Positions 33,188 to 43,228 of a stretch of 43,279 nt of DNA are shown piece by piece. How positions within the stretch are numbered: position 1 is the stretch's first letter; the number at the start of each line of letters is the position of its first letter. Origin of the DNA: an uncultured Lachnospiraceae bacterium (GTDB lineage Bacteria; Bacillota; Clostridia; Lachnospirales; Lachnospiraceae); NCBI GenBank assembly GCA_947172645.1, contig CAMWBY010000025.1, positions 1 through 43,279 of the forward strand, written 5' to 3'. A program made the translations under genes and the position numbers. Under the pieces are notes generated by a model, which saw nothing but the letters and a program-made list of their open reading frames with translations, was not told the DNA's origin and searched no databases.

Positions 33188-35737
33188 TTATGCCAACTTC
33201 AAAATCATTCCGAGCACTCGCTTCGCCGCCGTTTGCAGTTCCGCTTTGCTGAGCGCATAAGGATGAGACGCATCTTCTAGCGCTTTCAGGATATCCGCCT
33301 TGTCGGAAGGGATACCCGGCATGGTGATATCATTTCCTGCCTTCACATTGCCCGCACAGGACGCGCAAGGCCACTTCTCTCCTTTCTCACCCATACCGCC
33401 GGTGACAAGCCAGTCGGTCATGACAACGCCGGCAAATCCCCACTCGTCTCTCAGGGTATATGTCTGAATGTCTTTCGTGCTGCATGCATGTTCGCCGTTA
33501 ATCAGATTATAAGAAGTCATAATAAAATGGGGCTGTGACTTCTTCACGCAGATTTCAAAGCCTTTGAGGTATATTTCACGAAGCGCCCGCTCGCCCACAT
33601 TGCTGTTGGAGAAATAACGGTTCGTCTCCTGGTTATTGCAAGCATAATGCTTAATCGTCGTGGCACAGCCTTTATGAACTTGTACGCCGTCCGTGATATC
33701 CGCCGCAATACAGCCGGAAAGATACGGGTCTTCCGAATAGTACTCGAAGTTACGCCCACACAGAGGGGAACGGTAAATATTCATGGCCGGAGCAAGCCAC
33801 AGATGAACGCCGAACATTTCCATCTCTTTGCCGACCAGGTCGCCATATTCCTTCACCAGACCGTCATTCCATGACTGGGCAAGTCCTGTACCGATTGGAA
33901 TCGCCACGCAATACTGATAATTAGTAGGCGCCGCTTTTTCCTCCTCACTCGGCTGCGGCCCTGCCGCCGCCATCGCCGCCTGTTCCTCAGGCGTGAACAT
34001 CATCATAAAGTCGCCGCCCATATTAGAAGAAGTCGCCTTGGCTACCTCGCCAACCTGCTTATAGGTAGGCGCCAGACGCAGACCTGCCGGGCCGTCCGCC
34101 ATAACAAGTACGGGAGTTCCCAAATCTTCCAACTGATGGGTCGTCTCGCCTGCCGCGCCTGCCACATTGGTGGACGCATTCCCAATGACTTCCATCAAAT
34201 CTTCTGCATCCTTATATGCACCGATGCAAAGATACGCAAGCTGCTCATCCGTAAGCCCCGCCACAAACTCATCCAGAGTTTTCGCGCCGCTTGTCACCTC
34301 GTCCCATTTCACCACAGGCCCTGCCGGGATTTCCGCGGGAACCTCCTGATATGCGATTTCCTTCACTGCCAAGTCCGCTGCTTTAATGCCTAACGTTTTT
34401 GCGCCCGCTTTTTCTTCCGCTTCCCCTTCATATGTAATCGCTGCTCCTTCCGGTTTGAAATCCGCAAAGCCGCTGTCACCGCAAATGTTCTTGTCTTTCT
34501 CCACAACCTTGGACTCATCCAGTACGACTGCCCCCGCAATATGGGTGTTCCTGGAGCAGTTACCAACACGAATATAATATGTGCCTGCCTCCATCACATA
34601 AGAAGCGCATTCCGTGCAATAGGAAGCCATGGATTCCGTGTCAAAAGAAACTGTCACATCCTGGCTCTCGCCGGGCGCCAGCTCCTTTGTCTTGGCATAT
34701 CCTGCTAACTCCTGGTAAGGTTTATCCAATTTACCTGCCGGTGCGGAATAGTACACCTGCACCACTTCTTTGCCTGCTGCCAAACCTGTATTAGTAACGG
34801 TGGCCGTCACGGTTACCTTGGAGGCGTCCGCATCCATATCTTTCGGTTCTACCGCAAACGTCGTATAACCCAATCCATACCCAAATGCAAAATCCGGCGT
34901 ATAACCTATGGTGTCAAAATAACGGTATCCTACATAAATTCCTTCTTTATAATATGTATCGTTCGGATCGCCGAAACCTTCCGTGGAAATATAATCTTTA
35001 ATCGGCGCCCAGGTCATAGTCAGCTTACCGGACGGATAACTCTGTCCCAGAAGCACATCCGCCAGGGCATCCCCTGTCGCGGAACCCAACTGCCCCAAAA
35101 GAAGAACCGTCTTCACCGCGTCCACCGGCGTTAAATCGACCAACCCGCCTACGTTCAAAACCAAAACAAATTTTTCGTATTTCTCATTCAATGCCAGAAT
35201 GTCGCGTATCTCTGTCTGCGTCAGGTTAATATCGCCCGCTGTAGGAGTCCTGTCCGCGCCTTCGCCTGAATTACGCGCCAACACATACACCGCCGTATCG
35301 CCGTCGCCTTCCAGTGCAAAGTCATACTCCGGCTCAGGATAGGTCTTGCCCATGGAAAACAAACCAATCTGGCTCCCCTTCAGTCCGGCAGCTTCCGCCT
35401 CCTTACGCAGCCTGCTAAAGAATGCCGCTTTCGTCTCATCCACAACCTGGTCATAACTGTCCAGCCAACCGCCTGACGTAATCTCAAATCCGGCATTTTT
35501 CAGTCCTTCCTCCACTGTCACAAAATGACGCACATTCACGTCGCCGGAGCCTGTACCGCCCTTGATGGTCTTCCTCGCCCCGCTTCCAAAAAGCGCCAAC
35601 TTGCCTGTTCCTTGAAGCGGCAATGTTCCGTCATTCTTCAGAAGAACCATACACTCCGGCGCCAGTTTACGCGCCGCCGCGATATGCTCCTTCTCGAATG
35701 CCTGCACTTCCTGTGTCTCAATTCTTACTTTGTCCAT
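33188..35737 (-). CDS. Glycoside hydrolase family 3 beta-glucosidase, swapped domain order
   Basis: An 849-residue intracellular enzyme (no signal peptide). Domain order is GH3 C-terminal type first (residues about 20-290; GKLALFGSGARKTIKGGTGS), an Fn3-like region (about 305-390), a variable stretch, then the GH3 catalytic barrel (about 500-849; VLVMADGPAGLRL, LAPAMNIYRSPLCGRNFEYY, TTIKHYACNNQETNR) with nucleophile Asp775 in GVVMTDWLV. This reversed order is known from ruminal beta-glucosidases. AAAGGGG precedes the ATG, which lies inside the end of the AAA/nuclease gene (20-base overlap). It would split beta-linked oligosaccharides after import. Confidence 0.92.
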   Translation of the reverse strand: MDKVRIETQEVQAFEKEHIAAARKLAPECMVLLKNDGTLPLQGTGKLALFGSGARKTIKGGTGSGDVNVRHFVTVEEGLKNAGFEITSGGWLDSYDQVVDETKAAFFSRLRKEAEAAGLKGSQIGLFSMGKTYPEPEYDFALEGDGDTAVYVLARNSGEGADRTPTAGDINLTQTEIRDILALNEKYEKFVLVLNVGGLVDLTPVDAVKTVLLLGQLGSATGDALADVLLGQSYPSGKLTMTWAPIKDYISTEGFGDPNDTYYKEGIYVGYRYFDTIGYTPDFAFGYGLGYTTFAVEPKDMDADASKVTVTATVTNTGLAAGKEVVQVYYSAPAGKLDKPYQELAGYAKTKELAPGESQDVTVSFDTESMASYCTECASYVMEAGTYYIRVGNCSRNTHIAGAVVLDESKVVEKDKNICGDSGFADFKPEGAAITYEGEAEEKAGAKTLGIKAADLAVKEIAYQEVPAEIPAGPVVKWDEVTSGAKTLDEFVAGLTDEQLAYLCIGAYKDAEDLMEVIGNASTNVAGAAGETTHQLEDLGTPVLVMADGPAGLRLAPTYKQVGEVAKATSSNMGGDFMMMFTPEEQAAMAAAGPQPSEEEKAAPTNYQYCVAIPIGTGLAQSWNDGLVKEYGDLVGKEMEMFGVHLWLAPAMNIYRSPLCGRNFEYYSEDPYLSGCIAADITDGVQVHKGCATTIKHYACNNQETNRYFSNSNVGERALREIYLKGFEICVKKSQPHFIMTSYNLINGEHACSTKDIQTYTLRDEWGFAGVVMTDWLVTGGMGEKGEKWPCASCAGNVKAGNDITMPGIPSDKADILKALEDASHPYALSKAELQTAAKRVLGMILKLA

Positions 35738-37466
35738 TGCTATTACCCCTTTCTCTCTTTATTGCCATAACCCTACACCGTTTTTTATAACACGCTATTC
35801 CATATTCCCAGATTGTCCTCATGCCGTCCTCCCAGAGCGTCTGGGCATAACCCGAGGTTTCTATCTGTTCTAATGCCTTCCGGCATTCTTCCTCCAGGTT
35901 CATATCATGAGCATACTTAACCTCGATAATCATCCCGGTTTCCTCATCCTCAATCTCCACCTGGATGTCACTGTACCCCTCGCCGGATTCCCTGTTGGAC
36001 ATAACGCTCCAAGATGCTTTAAACCCAAGAATGCCAAGCAAAATACCATGATAAAAATTTTCTTTCGTAGATTTTCTCACAAAGGTATCACGGATACTGA
36101 CGGTCTTCCTTAAATATTCCGTAAACTGTTTCTCCACGCCGTCGGCATCCCCGCTTTTCAATGCGTTGCAGAACCTGTCCACCGCCTGGCCGTCTTTTCC
36201 TGTCTTTTCCCGGAACAGCTGCATAATCTGTCCCGTAAACAGTTTCCTTATCTCCATGTTGGGAATCACCAGGCAAAACACATCATCGTCCGCTTTCCCC
36301 TGCTGTGTCAGATATCCGGTGCTGAACAAAACGCTCCAGATATTTTCAATAGAATCATACAGCTCCTTATAAGTCAATTCCTGATGGATAACTTTAGACA
36401 CTGCCTCCCCGGCAATGAGCCGTTCAATTTCCTGTCTAGCCGACCCTGCGTCCGCCATTTCAATAAAACGCCTCACCACGTCATTGCCGCTCGTATTGGC
36501 CCAATAGTTACGCGGCCTGGCGGTCTTATCGGCTCGAAGCTCGTCACAGTAGCAGATGACATCCCACGGACAGTAGATATCCATATTGCCAAAGCGGTAG
36601 CCGTCATACCACTCCTTTATCATATCATAAGCCTCGGATACTCCGTAATATGCCAGAAGCTCCCTCACTTCCCCGTCTGTAAACCCGAAGTACTCATCAA
36701 ACCGCACGTCGGAAACCGTCAGGACTTTCAGATTGTTCAGCCCTGTAAAAATGCTTTCTTTTGCAATACGCAAGCATCCGGTAAGCACGGAAAAATAAAG
36801 ATACTCATTTGTTTTCAACGCCTGGCCGAACATCTTACGGAGCAGCGTGACCATCTGGTCATAGTATCCCTTCTCGTTCGCTTTCGCCAACGGCACATCG
36901 TATTCATCGATTAAAATGATAGCCTTCCTGCCGTAATGCTTATATAGCAGCATACACAGCGTCCCCAGGCTCCCGGTCAACACGGCTTCCGGCATCGAGA
37001 AGACACCCTTATGCTCTTTATCAACCGTGGCCAGTTGTTCATACATTTCCTTCTCTTTATTTGTCAGCTTCTCGCTCTCCAAAAGAAATTGAAAGCGTAG
37101 GGCCTCATAGCCTATTAAAGAACACATCATGGAATAAGCGGATGAAAAATCATCCCCCTCCACGGCTTTCAGACTGACGGAAATTACAGGAAATTTCCCC
37201 ATGTAAGCCTCACAGAGGTCGCTTTCTTTTGAAATCCGCAATCCGTCAAACAATTCTCCGCAGCCGCCGATTTCAAAAAATGCTTTCAGCATGCTCATGT
37301 TGAGAGATTTCCCGAAACGCCTGGGACGCGTAAAAAGATTTACCTCTCCCCAATTTCGAAGCAAATCTATAATTAATTTTGTTTTGTCAATATAGTAAAA
37401 TCCTTCTTTACGGATTTTTTCAAAATTGTCAACCCCAACGGGGAGTTTCATTGTCATGGCGTCCAT
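35718..37466 (-). CDS. AAA-ATPase-like and PD-(D/E)XK nuclease family protein (DUF1703)
   Basis: A protein of about 582 residues common in Bacteroidetes and Clostridia. The N-terminal AAA-like region has FTRPRRFGKSLNMSML (Walker A-like, near 45-60) and AIILIDEYDVPL (Walker B). The C-terminal DUF1703 nuclease-like domain has GYSDIQVEIED and MIIEVKYA (D...E-x-K). The start at 37466 was chosen for AAAGG upstream; the family usually begins with KLPVGVDNFEKIRKEGFYYIDKT, a few residues on. The function is unknown; such genes are often multicopy. It overlaps the GH3 gene by 20 bases, so both are expressed together from 3' of the terminator at 37571. Confidence 0.85.
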   Translation of the reverse strand: MDAMTMKLPVGVDNFEKIRKEGFYYIDKTKLIIDLLRNWGEVNLFTRPRRFGKSLNMSMLKAFFEIGGCGELFDGLRISKESDLCEAYMGKFPVISVSLKAVEGDDFSSAYSMMCSLIGYEALRFQFLLESEKLTNKEKEMYEQLATVDKEHKGVFSMPEAVLTGSLGTLCMLLYKHYGRKAIILIDEYDVPLAKANEKGYYDQMVTLLRKMFGQALKTNEYLYFSVLTGCLRIAKESIFTGLNNLKVLTVSDVRFDEYFGFTDGEVRELLAYYGVSEAYDMIKEWYDGYRFGNMDIYCPWDVICYCDELRADKTARPRNYWANTSGNDVVRRFIEMADAGSARQEIERLIAGEAVSKVIHQELTYKELYDSIENIWSVLFSTGYLTQQGKADDDVFCLVIPNMEIRKLFTGQIMQLFREKTGKDGQAVDRFCNALKSGDADGVEKQFTEYLRKTVSIRDTFVRKSTKENFYHGILLGILGFKASWSVMSNRESGEGYSDIQVEIEDEETGMIIEVKYAHDMNLEEECRKALEQIETSGYAQTLWEDGMRTIWEYGIACYKKRCRVMAIKRERGNSNGQSKN

Positions 37467-37570
37467 ATCCACACGTCCTTTGATACATTCCTGAAAAATC
37501 AGAGACGATATCTTGTTTTGTATATTGTACCATGTTTTTCCCACGGCATACAAGTATCAAATGACGCACG

Positions 37571-37600
37571 TAAAAAGCCCGGAATCAAGCTTCCCGGGCT
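37571..37600 (-). terminator. Terminator of the carbohydrate ABC/GH172 operon
   Basis: On the minus strand AGCCCGG and CCGGGCT form the stem, followed by TTTTT. It lies about 50 bases after the second binding-protein gene and separates it from the AAA/GH3 unit. Confidence 0.88.
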
Positions 37601-37649
37601 CTTTGCATACACTGAACGCACTTCACAAATTTTACAGATGCCTCCCGCA

Positions 37650-38918
37650 TTATCCTACAAGTTTCTGCATCTGTTTACAATAATTGTCCAATTCAATTTC
37701 TCCAAATATATATTGTTGGAACAAACCTCCGACTTTCTCCAAATATTCCACCGAGTTGGCCGGAATCGGCCTGGCCTGTAGCGTAACGTTGCTTAGATAT
37801 TCCTGAAACTGCTTATAGCCGGTAATATCCAAATTCTCTTCCTCAAGCAAATCGCTCCTTGCAGGCATACGGTTCATCTCCTCCGCATAAAGCCTGCTTC
37901 CATCCCTGCCCGTCACATAACTCATAAACCTTTTGGCAGCGTCTTTATTCCTGGAAGCTTTATTGAGAGCATATTGCCATGTTCCCACATAAGTCACGCT
38001 CTCGCCCAAGCCGGCCAGGGACGCCATATGAATCTTGTCGTCCCCATAGACTTGCGCGTCGGAATAGATTTCCATACTGCCGCTGTACATGAAAACCATC
38101 CCGTATTTTCCATCAATAAATTTCTGATTCATCTGCTCGTACTGGTCTATTACCTGCTCTTTCGACGTATATCCCTTATCCGCGCACTCTTTTAAAAACT
38201 GTACGGCCTGCCGCGTCTTTTCATTCTCCCAGTCATAGTAATCTCCGCCAAAAAGATTGATAAACTCGCCAATTTCATTAAAAACATATGTTTTTTCCCA
38301 GGCCCCTCCATATGCATAACGCCCTTCTCCCCAGTCATAAGATAAGAAGCGACACAAATTTTCTTTGCTGTCCAGATTGGGTATACCGGCTTCTTTCAGC
38401 CACTCCTCATTGACCCAGAGAACCAGAACATCCAACATATAGGGCGCCGAATAAATCTGCCCGTCGGCCATAAGCGATTCCTTCAGATACTCCTGGGGAA
38501 ACAGCGCCGCCGTCTCAGGGTTCATGACGTCATCCCCTAACGGTTCCAAATATCCCTCATGTTTAAAAGCATTAATCATCTCATCGTTGACCGTGAATAC
38601 GTCAACCGAGTCGTCTCCTGCCGCCAGAAGGGAAGACACTTTCGCATGGCGGGATTCGGCATTTTTAGGATATGGCACGACATTAATCTTCATGTGCAGT
38701 TCTTTCTGTACCTGTTCCATAAACTCTTCAAACTTGGAATCGCCTGCATCCTCATGCATAACCGTAATCTCATCTTCCCAGGCAGCTTCCGGATTTTCTT
38801 CCGTCTGTCTCTCCCTTTCGCTTCCCCCGCAGGCGCAGCAAAAAGCACAAATAAAGAGAACCGCTATCACGCCGGGCATATGCACTTTTCTGCGGATTAT
38901 CTGACTTATCTTGGCCAC
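37650..38918 (-). CDS. Carbohydrate ABC substrate-binding lipoprotein, second copy
   Basis: A 422-residue family 1 extracellular solute-binding protein with lipobox FCCAC near residue 30. The start is GTG at 38918 with AGAGG four or five bases upstream, overlapping the GH172 stop by 13 bases. It is clearly paralogous to the protein at 41884-43197: GDDSVDVFTVNDEM against GDSSVDILEINDEM, YGGAWEKTYVFNEIGEFINL against YGGSWEKTYVFNEIAQFVNM, and NR.PAR near the end. It is last in the operon. Two binding proteins for one permease pair suggest two ligands or affinities. Confidence 0.9.
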   Translation of the reverse strand: MAKISQIIRRKVHMPGVIAVLFICAFCCACGGSERERQTEENPEAAWEDEITVMHEDAGDSKFEEFMEQVQKELHMKINVVPYPKNAESRHAKVSSLLAAGDDSVDVFTVNDEMINAFKHEGYLEPLGDDVMNPETAALFPQEYLKESLMADGQIYSAPYMLDVLVLWVNEEWLKEAGIPNLDSKENLCRFLSYDWGEGRYAYGGAWEKTYVFNEIGEFINLFGGDYYDWENEKTRQAVQFLKECADKGYTSKEQVIDQYEQMNQKFIDGKYGMVFMYSGSMEIYSDAQVYGDDKIHMASLAGLGESVTYVGTWQYALNKASRNKDAAKRFMSYVTGRDGSRLYAEEMNRMPARSDLLEEENLDITGYKQFQEYLSNVTLQARPIPANSVEYLEKVGGLFQQYIFGEIELDNYCKQMQKLVG

Positions 38919-40012
38919 CGTTCCTCTTTCCCCATCAATGCCGGAAATGGGTTATGGGGCTCCGCCTGATACCAGTAAGCCACCGACGCCACATCATCCT
39001 GTCTTTCAAAGTTTCCCTTATGGCACGTCCCAATCTGTTGGATAGTCACCCTAAGGTTCTCATCAAAAAGAACCGGGTCCATAATGTGCCAACGGTAAAA
39101 TCCTCTCTGCGGTAAAGTATCGTCATTGTGGTAAAAATTATGTACGCTGTCATCATGCGCGGAATAATATGGATACCCCATAAACGGCGTGGAATAGGTA
39201 TTTTCTACCGTCCTTCCGTTCTCCTGCGAAGCGAAGCTCCATGCGCCGCCAAAATAGTCCTCCGTACCTGTCCCGCAGATTGTCGGATACTCCTCATCGC
39301 CGTCCATGTAGAACTTTATCTCCCCTTCGCCCCACCAGTAACGTTCCAGGGTAGTCAGCGCCATATATGTGCCTACGTAGTGCCCCTTACCCTTAACCTC
39401 ATCCAATATAGTATAGTCTACTTGTTTCTGCGTCATACGCTCCCGACGCCACTGCGCATGGAAGTAAGCAATATCCTCCGGTATTTCATCTGTCAGCAGA
39501 TAATCCACCTGATAAAAGAACGCAGGCACTTCACACTCATGTTGGTTTTCCAGTGTGATTTTTGCCCCTTTTCTGAAAGGCATAGGGAAATAGCAGTTCA
39601 TGCCCCTCGTCGGATTGACCACGATGGGCATAGAGTTGACGATACAGCCCCTTCCGAATCCGCAGCAAAAGAAATCCCCAAGCGGAACCTCCACGGAAGG
39701 CTCTTCCTCATCATCCCAGTACATCCGCAATACCAAATCACGAAGCACATAATAATCTTTATCCGTCCGGTCCGTCACGGTCATCCAAATATGCTGGATA
39801 ACGCCTGGTCCCTCAATCTGCGCCAATGTTGTCACACTGCCCGGCGCAAGGCCGTTTATGCACGGCGCCCCTTTCCTGGAAGGCCCAAGAACGCTCTTCG
39901 CCGTACCGCCCTTCCCCTTTTCCCCATAAGGGTTCTCACAGTTGATAGACCGGCTTTTCCCATGTTTCGCCAAAGGTAACGCACCCAGGCTTCCTATCCA
40001 TCCGTTATACAT
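38906..40012 (-). CDS. DUF2961 protein, glycoside hydrolase family 172 candidate
   Basis: A 368-residue protein without signal peptide. DUF2961 features are GVIQHIWMTVTDRTDKDYYV, LRMYWDDEEEPSVEVPLGDFF, NCYFPMPFRK, RYWWGEGEIKFYMDGD and CGTGTEDYFGGAW. Members of GH172 act on difructose anhydride and on alpha-D-fructofuranosides or D-arabinofuranosides, using two Glu; the likely catalytic residues here are in WGEGE (E229/E231) and TGTEDYF (E251). GGAGAGG precedes the ATG. It lies in an ABC importer operon, so it would act on imported furanose-containing oligosaccharides in the cytosol. The exact substrate is open. Confidence 0.85.
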   Translation of the reverse strand: MYNGWIGSLGALPLAKHGKSRSINCENPYGEKGKGGTAKSVLGPSRKGAPCINGLAPGSVTTLAQIEGPGVIQHIWMTVTDRTDKDYYVLRDLVLRMYWDDEEEPSVEVPLGDFFCCGFGRGCIVNSMPIVVNPTRGMNCYFPMPFRKGAKITLENQHECEVPAFFYQVDYLLTDEIPEDIAYFHAQWRRERMTQKQVDYTILDEVKGKGHYVGTYMALTTLERYWWGEGEIKFYMDGDEEYPTICGTGTEDYFGGAWSFASQENGRTVENTYSTPFMGYPYYSAHDDSVHNFYHNDDTLPQRGFYRWHIMDPVLFDENLRVTIQQIGTCHKGNFERQDDVASVAYWYQAEPHNPFPALMGKEERWPR

Positions 40013-40032
40013 AGTATCCTCTCCTCTCTGTT

Positions 40033-40893
40033 TCAGGCTTTTACGCCTCCTGCCATAATACCATCCATAATCTGCTTCTCAAATACTGCCACGAATATAA
40101 TAATCGGAAGCAATATAATCCATCCCATAGCGCTCACCAAATCCCAGGGGACACCGTACATGTTATCCCTAAGCGGAAGCTGTACAATGGCCACGCTCAA
40201 TACCTGTATGCCATTGGAATAATACAAAGGCGTAAAAAAGTTATTCAGGCACGTGATAAAATTAATAATACAAACCGTCGCAATGGCCGGTTTCATCAAG
40301 GGCAATACAATCAAAAACAACCGCTGCACAAAATTCGCCCCGTCAATGGCGGCCGCCTCTTCCAACGATACCGGAATTTCACCCGCAAAATTCTTTAAAA
40401 TCAGTACCGTAAAAGGAATGATGGAACTGATATAAAGAATAATCAGGCCCGGATATGTATCGAAAAGTTTTACCTTCTGCATGAATTCATACAAAGGCCT
40501 TGCCGTGACCACTTCCGGTATCAGCATCGTTGCAATGATAAATCCAAACGCCAGGTTTACCCATTTCGAGTGAAATCTCGCGAAAGCATAGGCGCCCATC
40601 ACACAGATTATCGTACCAACCACCAACGTAATCCCTATAATAATAACCGTATTTCCTATCTTTGACAAAAGACCCACATTCTCGATTAAGAATTGGTAGC
40701 TGTCCAGGGTCGGATGGTCCGGAAGATAATCAATCGGCGTCTTAAACAACTCGCCCGGCGCAGTGATGGAAGAAATAAAAATCCAATAAACCGGAAACAA
40801 AATCACAAAAGAAACAAGCGCAAACAAAACCCATTTCCCCACTCCCGCAATACACTTATATATTCTATATTTCCTGTCCATGTCCGTCTTCAT
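40033..40893 (-). CDS. Carbohydrate ABC transporter permease, MalG type
   Basis: A 286-residue permease with six TM helices. TM1 is ALVSFVILFPVYWIFISS and the EAA loop is EEAAAIDGANFVQRLFLIVL. The C-terminus LPIIIFVAVFEKQIMDGIMAGGVKA is typical of CUT1 MalG/UgpE proteins. GGGGGAG precedes the ATG, partly within the end of the upstream permease gene. It pairs with the MalF-type protein. No ATPase is encoded, so a shared MsmK-type ATPase is expected. Confidence 0.95.
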   Translation of the reverse strand: MKTDMDRKYRIYKCIAGVGKWVLFALVSFVILFPVYWIFISSITAPGELFKTPIDYLPDHPTLDSYQFLIENVGLLSKIGNTVIIIGITLVVGTIICVMGAYAFARFHSKWVNLAFGFIIATMLIPEVVTARPLYEFMQKVKLFDTYPGLIILYISSIIPFTVLILKNFAGEIPVSLEEAAAIDGANFVQRLFLIVLPLMKPAIATVCIINFITCLNNFFTPLYYSNGIQVLSVAIVQLPLRDNMYGVPWDLVSAMGWIILLPIIIFVAVFEKQIMDGIMAGGVKA

Positions 40894-40904
40894 ATCTTCT
40901 CCCC

Positions 40905-41780
40905 CTAATCTTCGAATTTGCCCATAAACCGCATATTAAACCAGGAAAACGCACCCATAACAAGGAAAAGAAGAACTGCTAAAGCCGCCGCATACCCTAC
41001 GTTCAAATTGGTAAAGGCTTCCATCGTAATCCTGTACGCAATCAACGATGTATCTTCTCCCGGCCCGCCTGACGTCATGGAGTAAACCAAATCAAAACTG
41101 GTCAACCGCCACAGTGTAAAGGGAATACAAAGAGTCAGTACATTCCTCATAATAAGCGGCAGTGTGATATAGAGAAAAGAGCGCAGGCCGTCCGCCCCGT
41201 CTACCTTCGCCGCCTCATAAATATCACTGGAAATAAACTGTAATCCGGACAAAACCAGTATTGCAAAAAACGGAAGGTCTTTCCATAAGTCCAGGGCAAT
41301 GACTGCCGCCCGGGCCGAGCCCGTATTAATCAGCCAGTTTAACTGGAAATCCGGAAAAAACCTGCGGACAAAATCATTGATTAATCCATAATCATTGTTG
41401 AAAGCCCATTTCCCCGCCATGCCGATTACAACGGATGGCATCGCCCACGGAATCAGAACAATTGTCCTTAAGAACCGGCGGCCTTTAAATTTCATATTCA
41501 ATATCAATGCAAGCCCAACTCCCATTACCACGTGGAAAAGCATGGACACCACCACAAAAATCCCGGTAAATTTCAACGTCGTAATGACCTTCTGGTCCTG
41601 AAAAATATTGACATAGTTAGACATGCCTGCAAATTCATTGATACCGCTTAATATCCTGATGTCGAAGAAACTATTAAACACTGTCTTCATAATAGGATAA
41701 ATGGTGGTGAATCCTCTTAATAATAACACAGGCAGGATTAATACCCAAGCAATCCATAGAAATGATTTTTTCTGGCTCAT
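40905..41780 (-). CDS. Carbohydrate ABC transporter permease, MalF type
   Basis: A 291-residue permease of the CUT1 MalF/UgpA group with six TM helices. Visible features are LILPVLLLRGFTTIYPIMKT at the N-terminus, IPWAMPSVVIGMAGKWAFN, and the EAA loop YEAAKVDGADGLRSFLYITL. AAAGGAGG lies eight bases before the ATG. It is 103 bases after the first binding-protein gene and 11 bases before the MalG-type gene. Confidence 0.95.
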   Translation of the reverse strand: MSQKKSFLWIAWVLILPVLLLRGFTTIYPIMKTVFNSFFDIRILSGINEFAGMSNYVNIFQDQKVITTLKFTGIFVVVSMLFHVVMGVGLALILNMKFKGRRFLRTIVLIPWAMPSVVIGMAGKWAFNNDYGLINDFVRRFFPDFQLNWLINTGSARAAVIALDLWKDLPFFAILVLSGLQFISSDIYEAAKVDGADGLRSFLYITLPLIMRNVLTLCIPFTLWRLTSFDLVYSMTSGGPGEDTSLIAYRITMEAFTNLNVGYAAALAVLLFLVMGAFSWFNMRFMGKFED

Positions 41781-41883
41781 CTGCGCTGCCTCCTTTCTTT
41801 AGCCTTTATCCAATTTCTGCCTCCTCCAAAACCTGCGGGCCTTGAAGGAAGCAGACGGTAAAAACTTATAGGCTCATAATGGC

Positions 41884-43197
41884 TTATTGATAAGTCTCCA
41901 CGTACTCTTGTGCCTTAGCGCAGAAGTCGTCGATGGTGATTTCATCTTTCATATAAGACTGGAAGATGGTTCCCATAGCCGAGATAAACTCCATCGTCTG
42001 AGGCAGCATGGGACGTCCCTTTACTACACACTCATTAGCATATCTGGAATAGATTTCCTTGGAAGGGTCGGTATCGGGAACTACCTTTTCCGCCACATCC
42101 CTTCTGGCCGGATATCTGTCAAACGCTTCATAAGAAGCTTTCATACCCTCTTCGCTTGCCATATACTGCAGGAACTTGATTGCCGCATCCTTATTCTGGG
42201 AAGCCGTGTTAAGCACATAGCTCCAGGAATCCGTAAATATGTATTTCTGGTCGCTGAACTGGGGCACCATCGCCATATGGATTTTATCTGCGCCAAGCAT
42301 ATCCGCTTTTTCATAATCCGTGCCAAGCCCCCACATAAACAGGCTGCCATATTTTCCATCGTTAAACTTCGGGTTCATCTGTTCATATTTGTCCGCAATC
42401 TGGTCAATCGGCGTATAGCCTTTTTCTAACATTTCATGCAAGAACAACATTGCCTCTTTATTCGCCGGATTCGTCCAGTCCAGATAGTCTCCACCAAACA
42501 TATTTACAAACTGCGCAATCTCATTAAACACATATGTCTTTTCCCAGGAACCGCCGTAACCATATCTTCCGTCTCCAGAAGCTGCCTCCATATATGCAAG
42601 GAAATCCTCCTTCGTATCCAAGGAAGTGATACCCACTTCGTCCATAATCTCCTGATTTACCCAGAATGCCAGATAACCGGAATAACCGGGAACCCCGATA
42701 ATCTGTCCGTCTTTGTTCGTAATCATATCCGCCACATATCCTTGCGGGAACTCTCCTCGTATATCCTCGGTCATAACGGTATCGTTCAGCCCGTCCAGCC
42801 ATCCCGCATTCTTGAACGATGCGCTCATCTCATCATTGATTTCCAGAATATCGACGCTGGAATCTCCGGTGGAAAGTATCGTCGTAATTTTCTGCTGCCT
42901 TGTATCACTGTCGGTAGGCGCTGCAATTACATTGATTTTCAATCCTGTAGCCCCTTCCACATTGGCCAGCCAGTCAGGGAAATCTGCATCGGTGGAGTTG
43001 ATGGTATATAAAGTCAGGTCATATTCCCCCTCTGCTTTCTGGCTTTCTCCTGCACTTGACTCATCCTGGGTGCTCCCGCTGTCCTGCGCCGCTTGTCCAT
43101 CTCCATTTCCTGCTGTCTGTCCTCCATTTCCGCATCCCGACAGCATAGAAGAAACCATCGCCGTTGCCAGTAAAATACTTACAATTTTCTTTTTCAT
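41884..43197 (-). CDS. Carbohydrate ABC substrate-binding lipoprotein, first copy
   Basis: A 437-residue family 1 extracellular solute-binding protein. The lipobox is LSGC (Cys22) and a Gly/Gln/Ser-rich linker follows. The mature part has VDILEINDEMSASFKNAGWL, GYLAFWVNQEIMDEVGI, YGGSWEKTYVFNEIAQFVNM and DRYPARRDV. GAGG precedes the ATG by six to seven bases. It leads the operon. The putative IS end at 43229 is only about 30 bases upstream of the start codon, so the native promoter may be lost or replaced. Confidence 0.93.
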   Translation of the reverse strand: MKKKIVSILLATAMVSSMLSGCGNGGQTAGNGDGQAAQDSGSTQDESSAGESQKAEGEYDLTLYTINSTDADFPDWLANVEGATGLKINVIAAPTDSDTRQQKITTILSTGDSSVDILEINDEMSASFKNAGWLDGLNDTVMTEDIRGEFPQGYVADMITNKDGQIIGVPGYSGYLAFWVNQEIMDEVGITSLDTKEDFLAYMEAASGDGRYGYGGSWEKTYVFNEIAQFVNMFGGDYLDWTNPANKEAMLFLHEMLEKGYTPIDQIADKYEQMNPKFNDGKYGSLFMWGLGTDYEKADMLGADKIHMAMVPQFSDQKYIFTDSWSYVLNTASQNKDAAIKFLQYMASEEGMKASYEAFDRYPARRDVAEKVVPDTDPSKEIYSRYANECVVKGRPMLPQTMEFISAMGTIFQSYMKDEITIDDFCAKAQEYVETYQ

Positions 43198-43228
43198 CCT
43201 TTACCTCTTTCTGCGGCTGAAAAACTTA

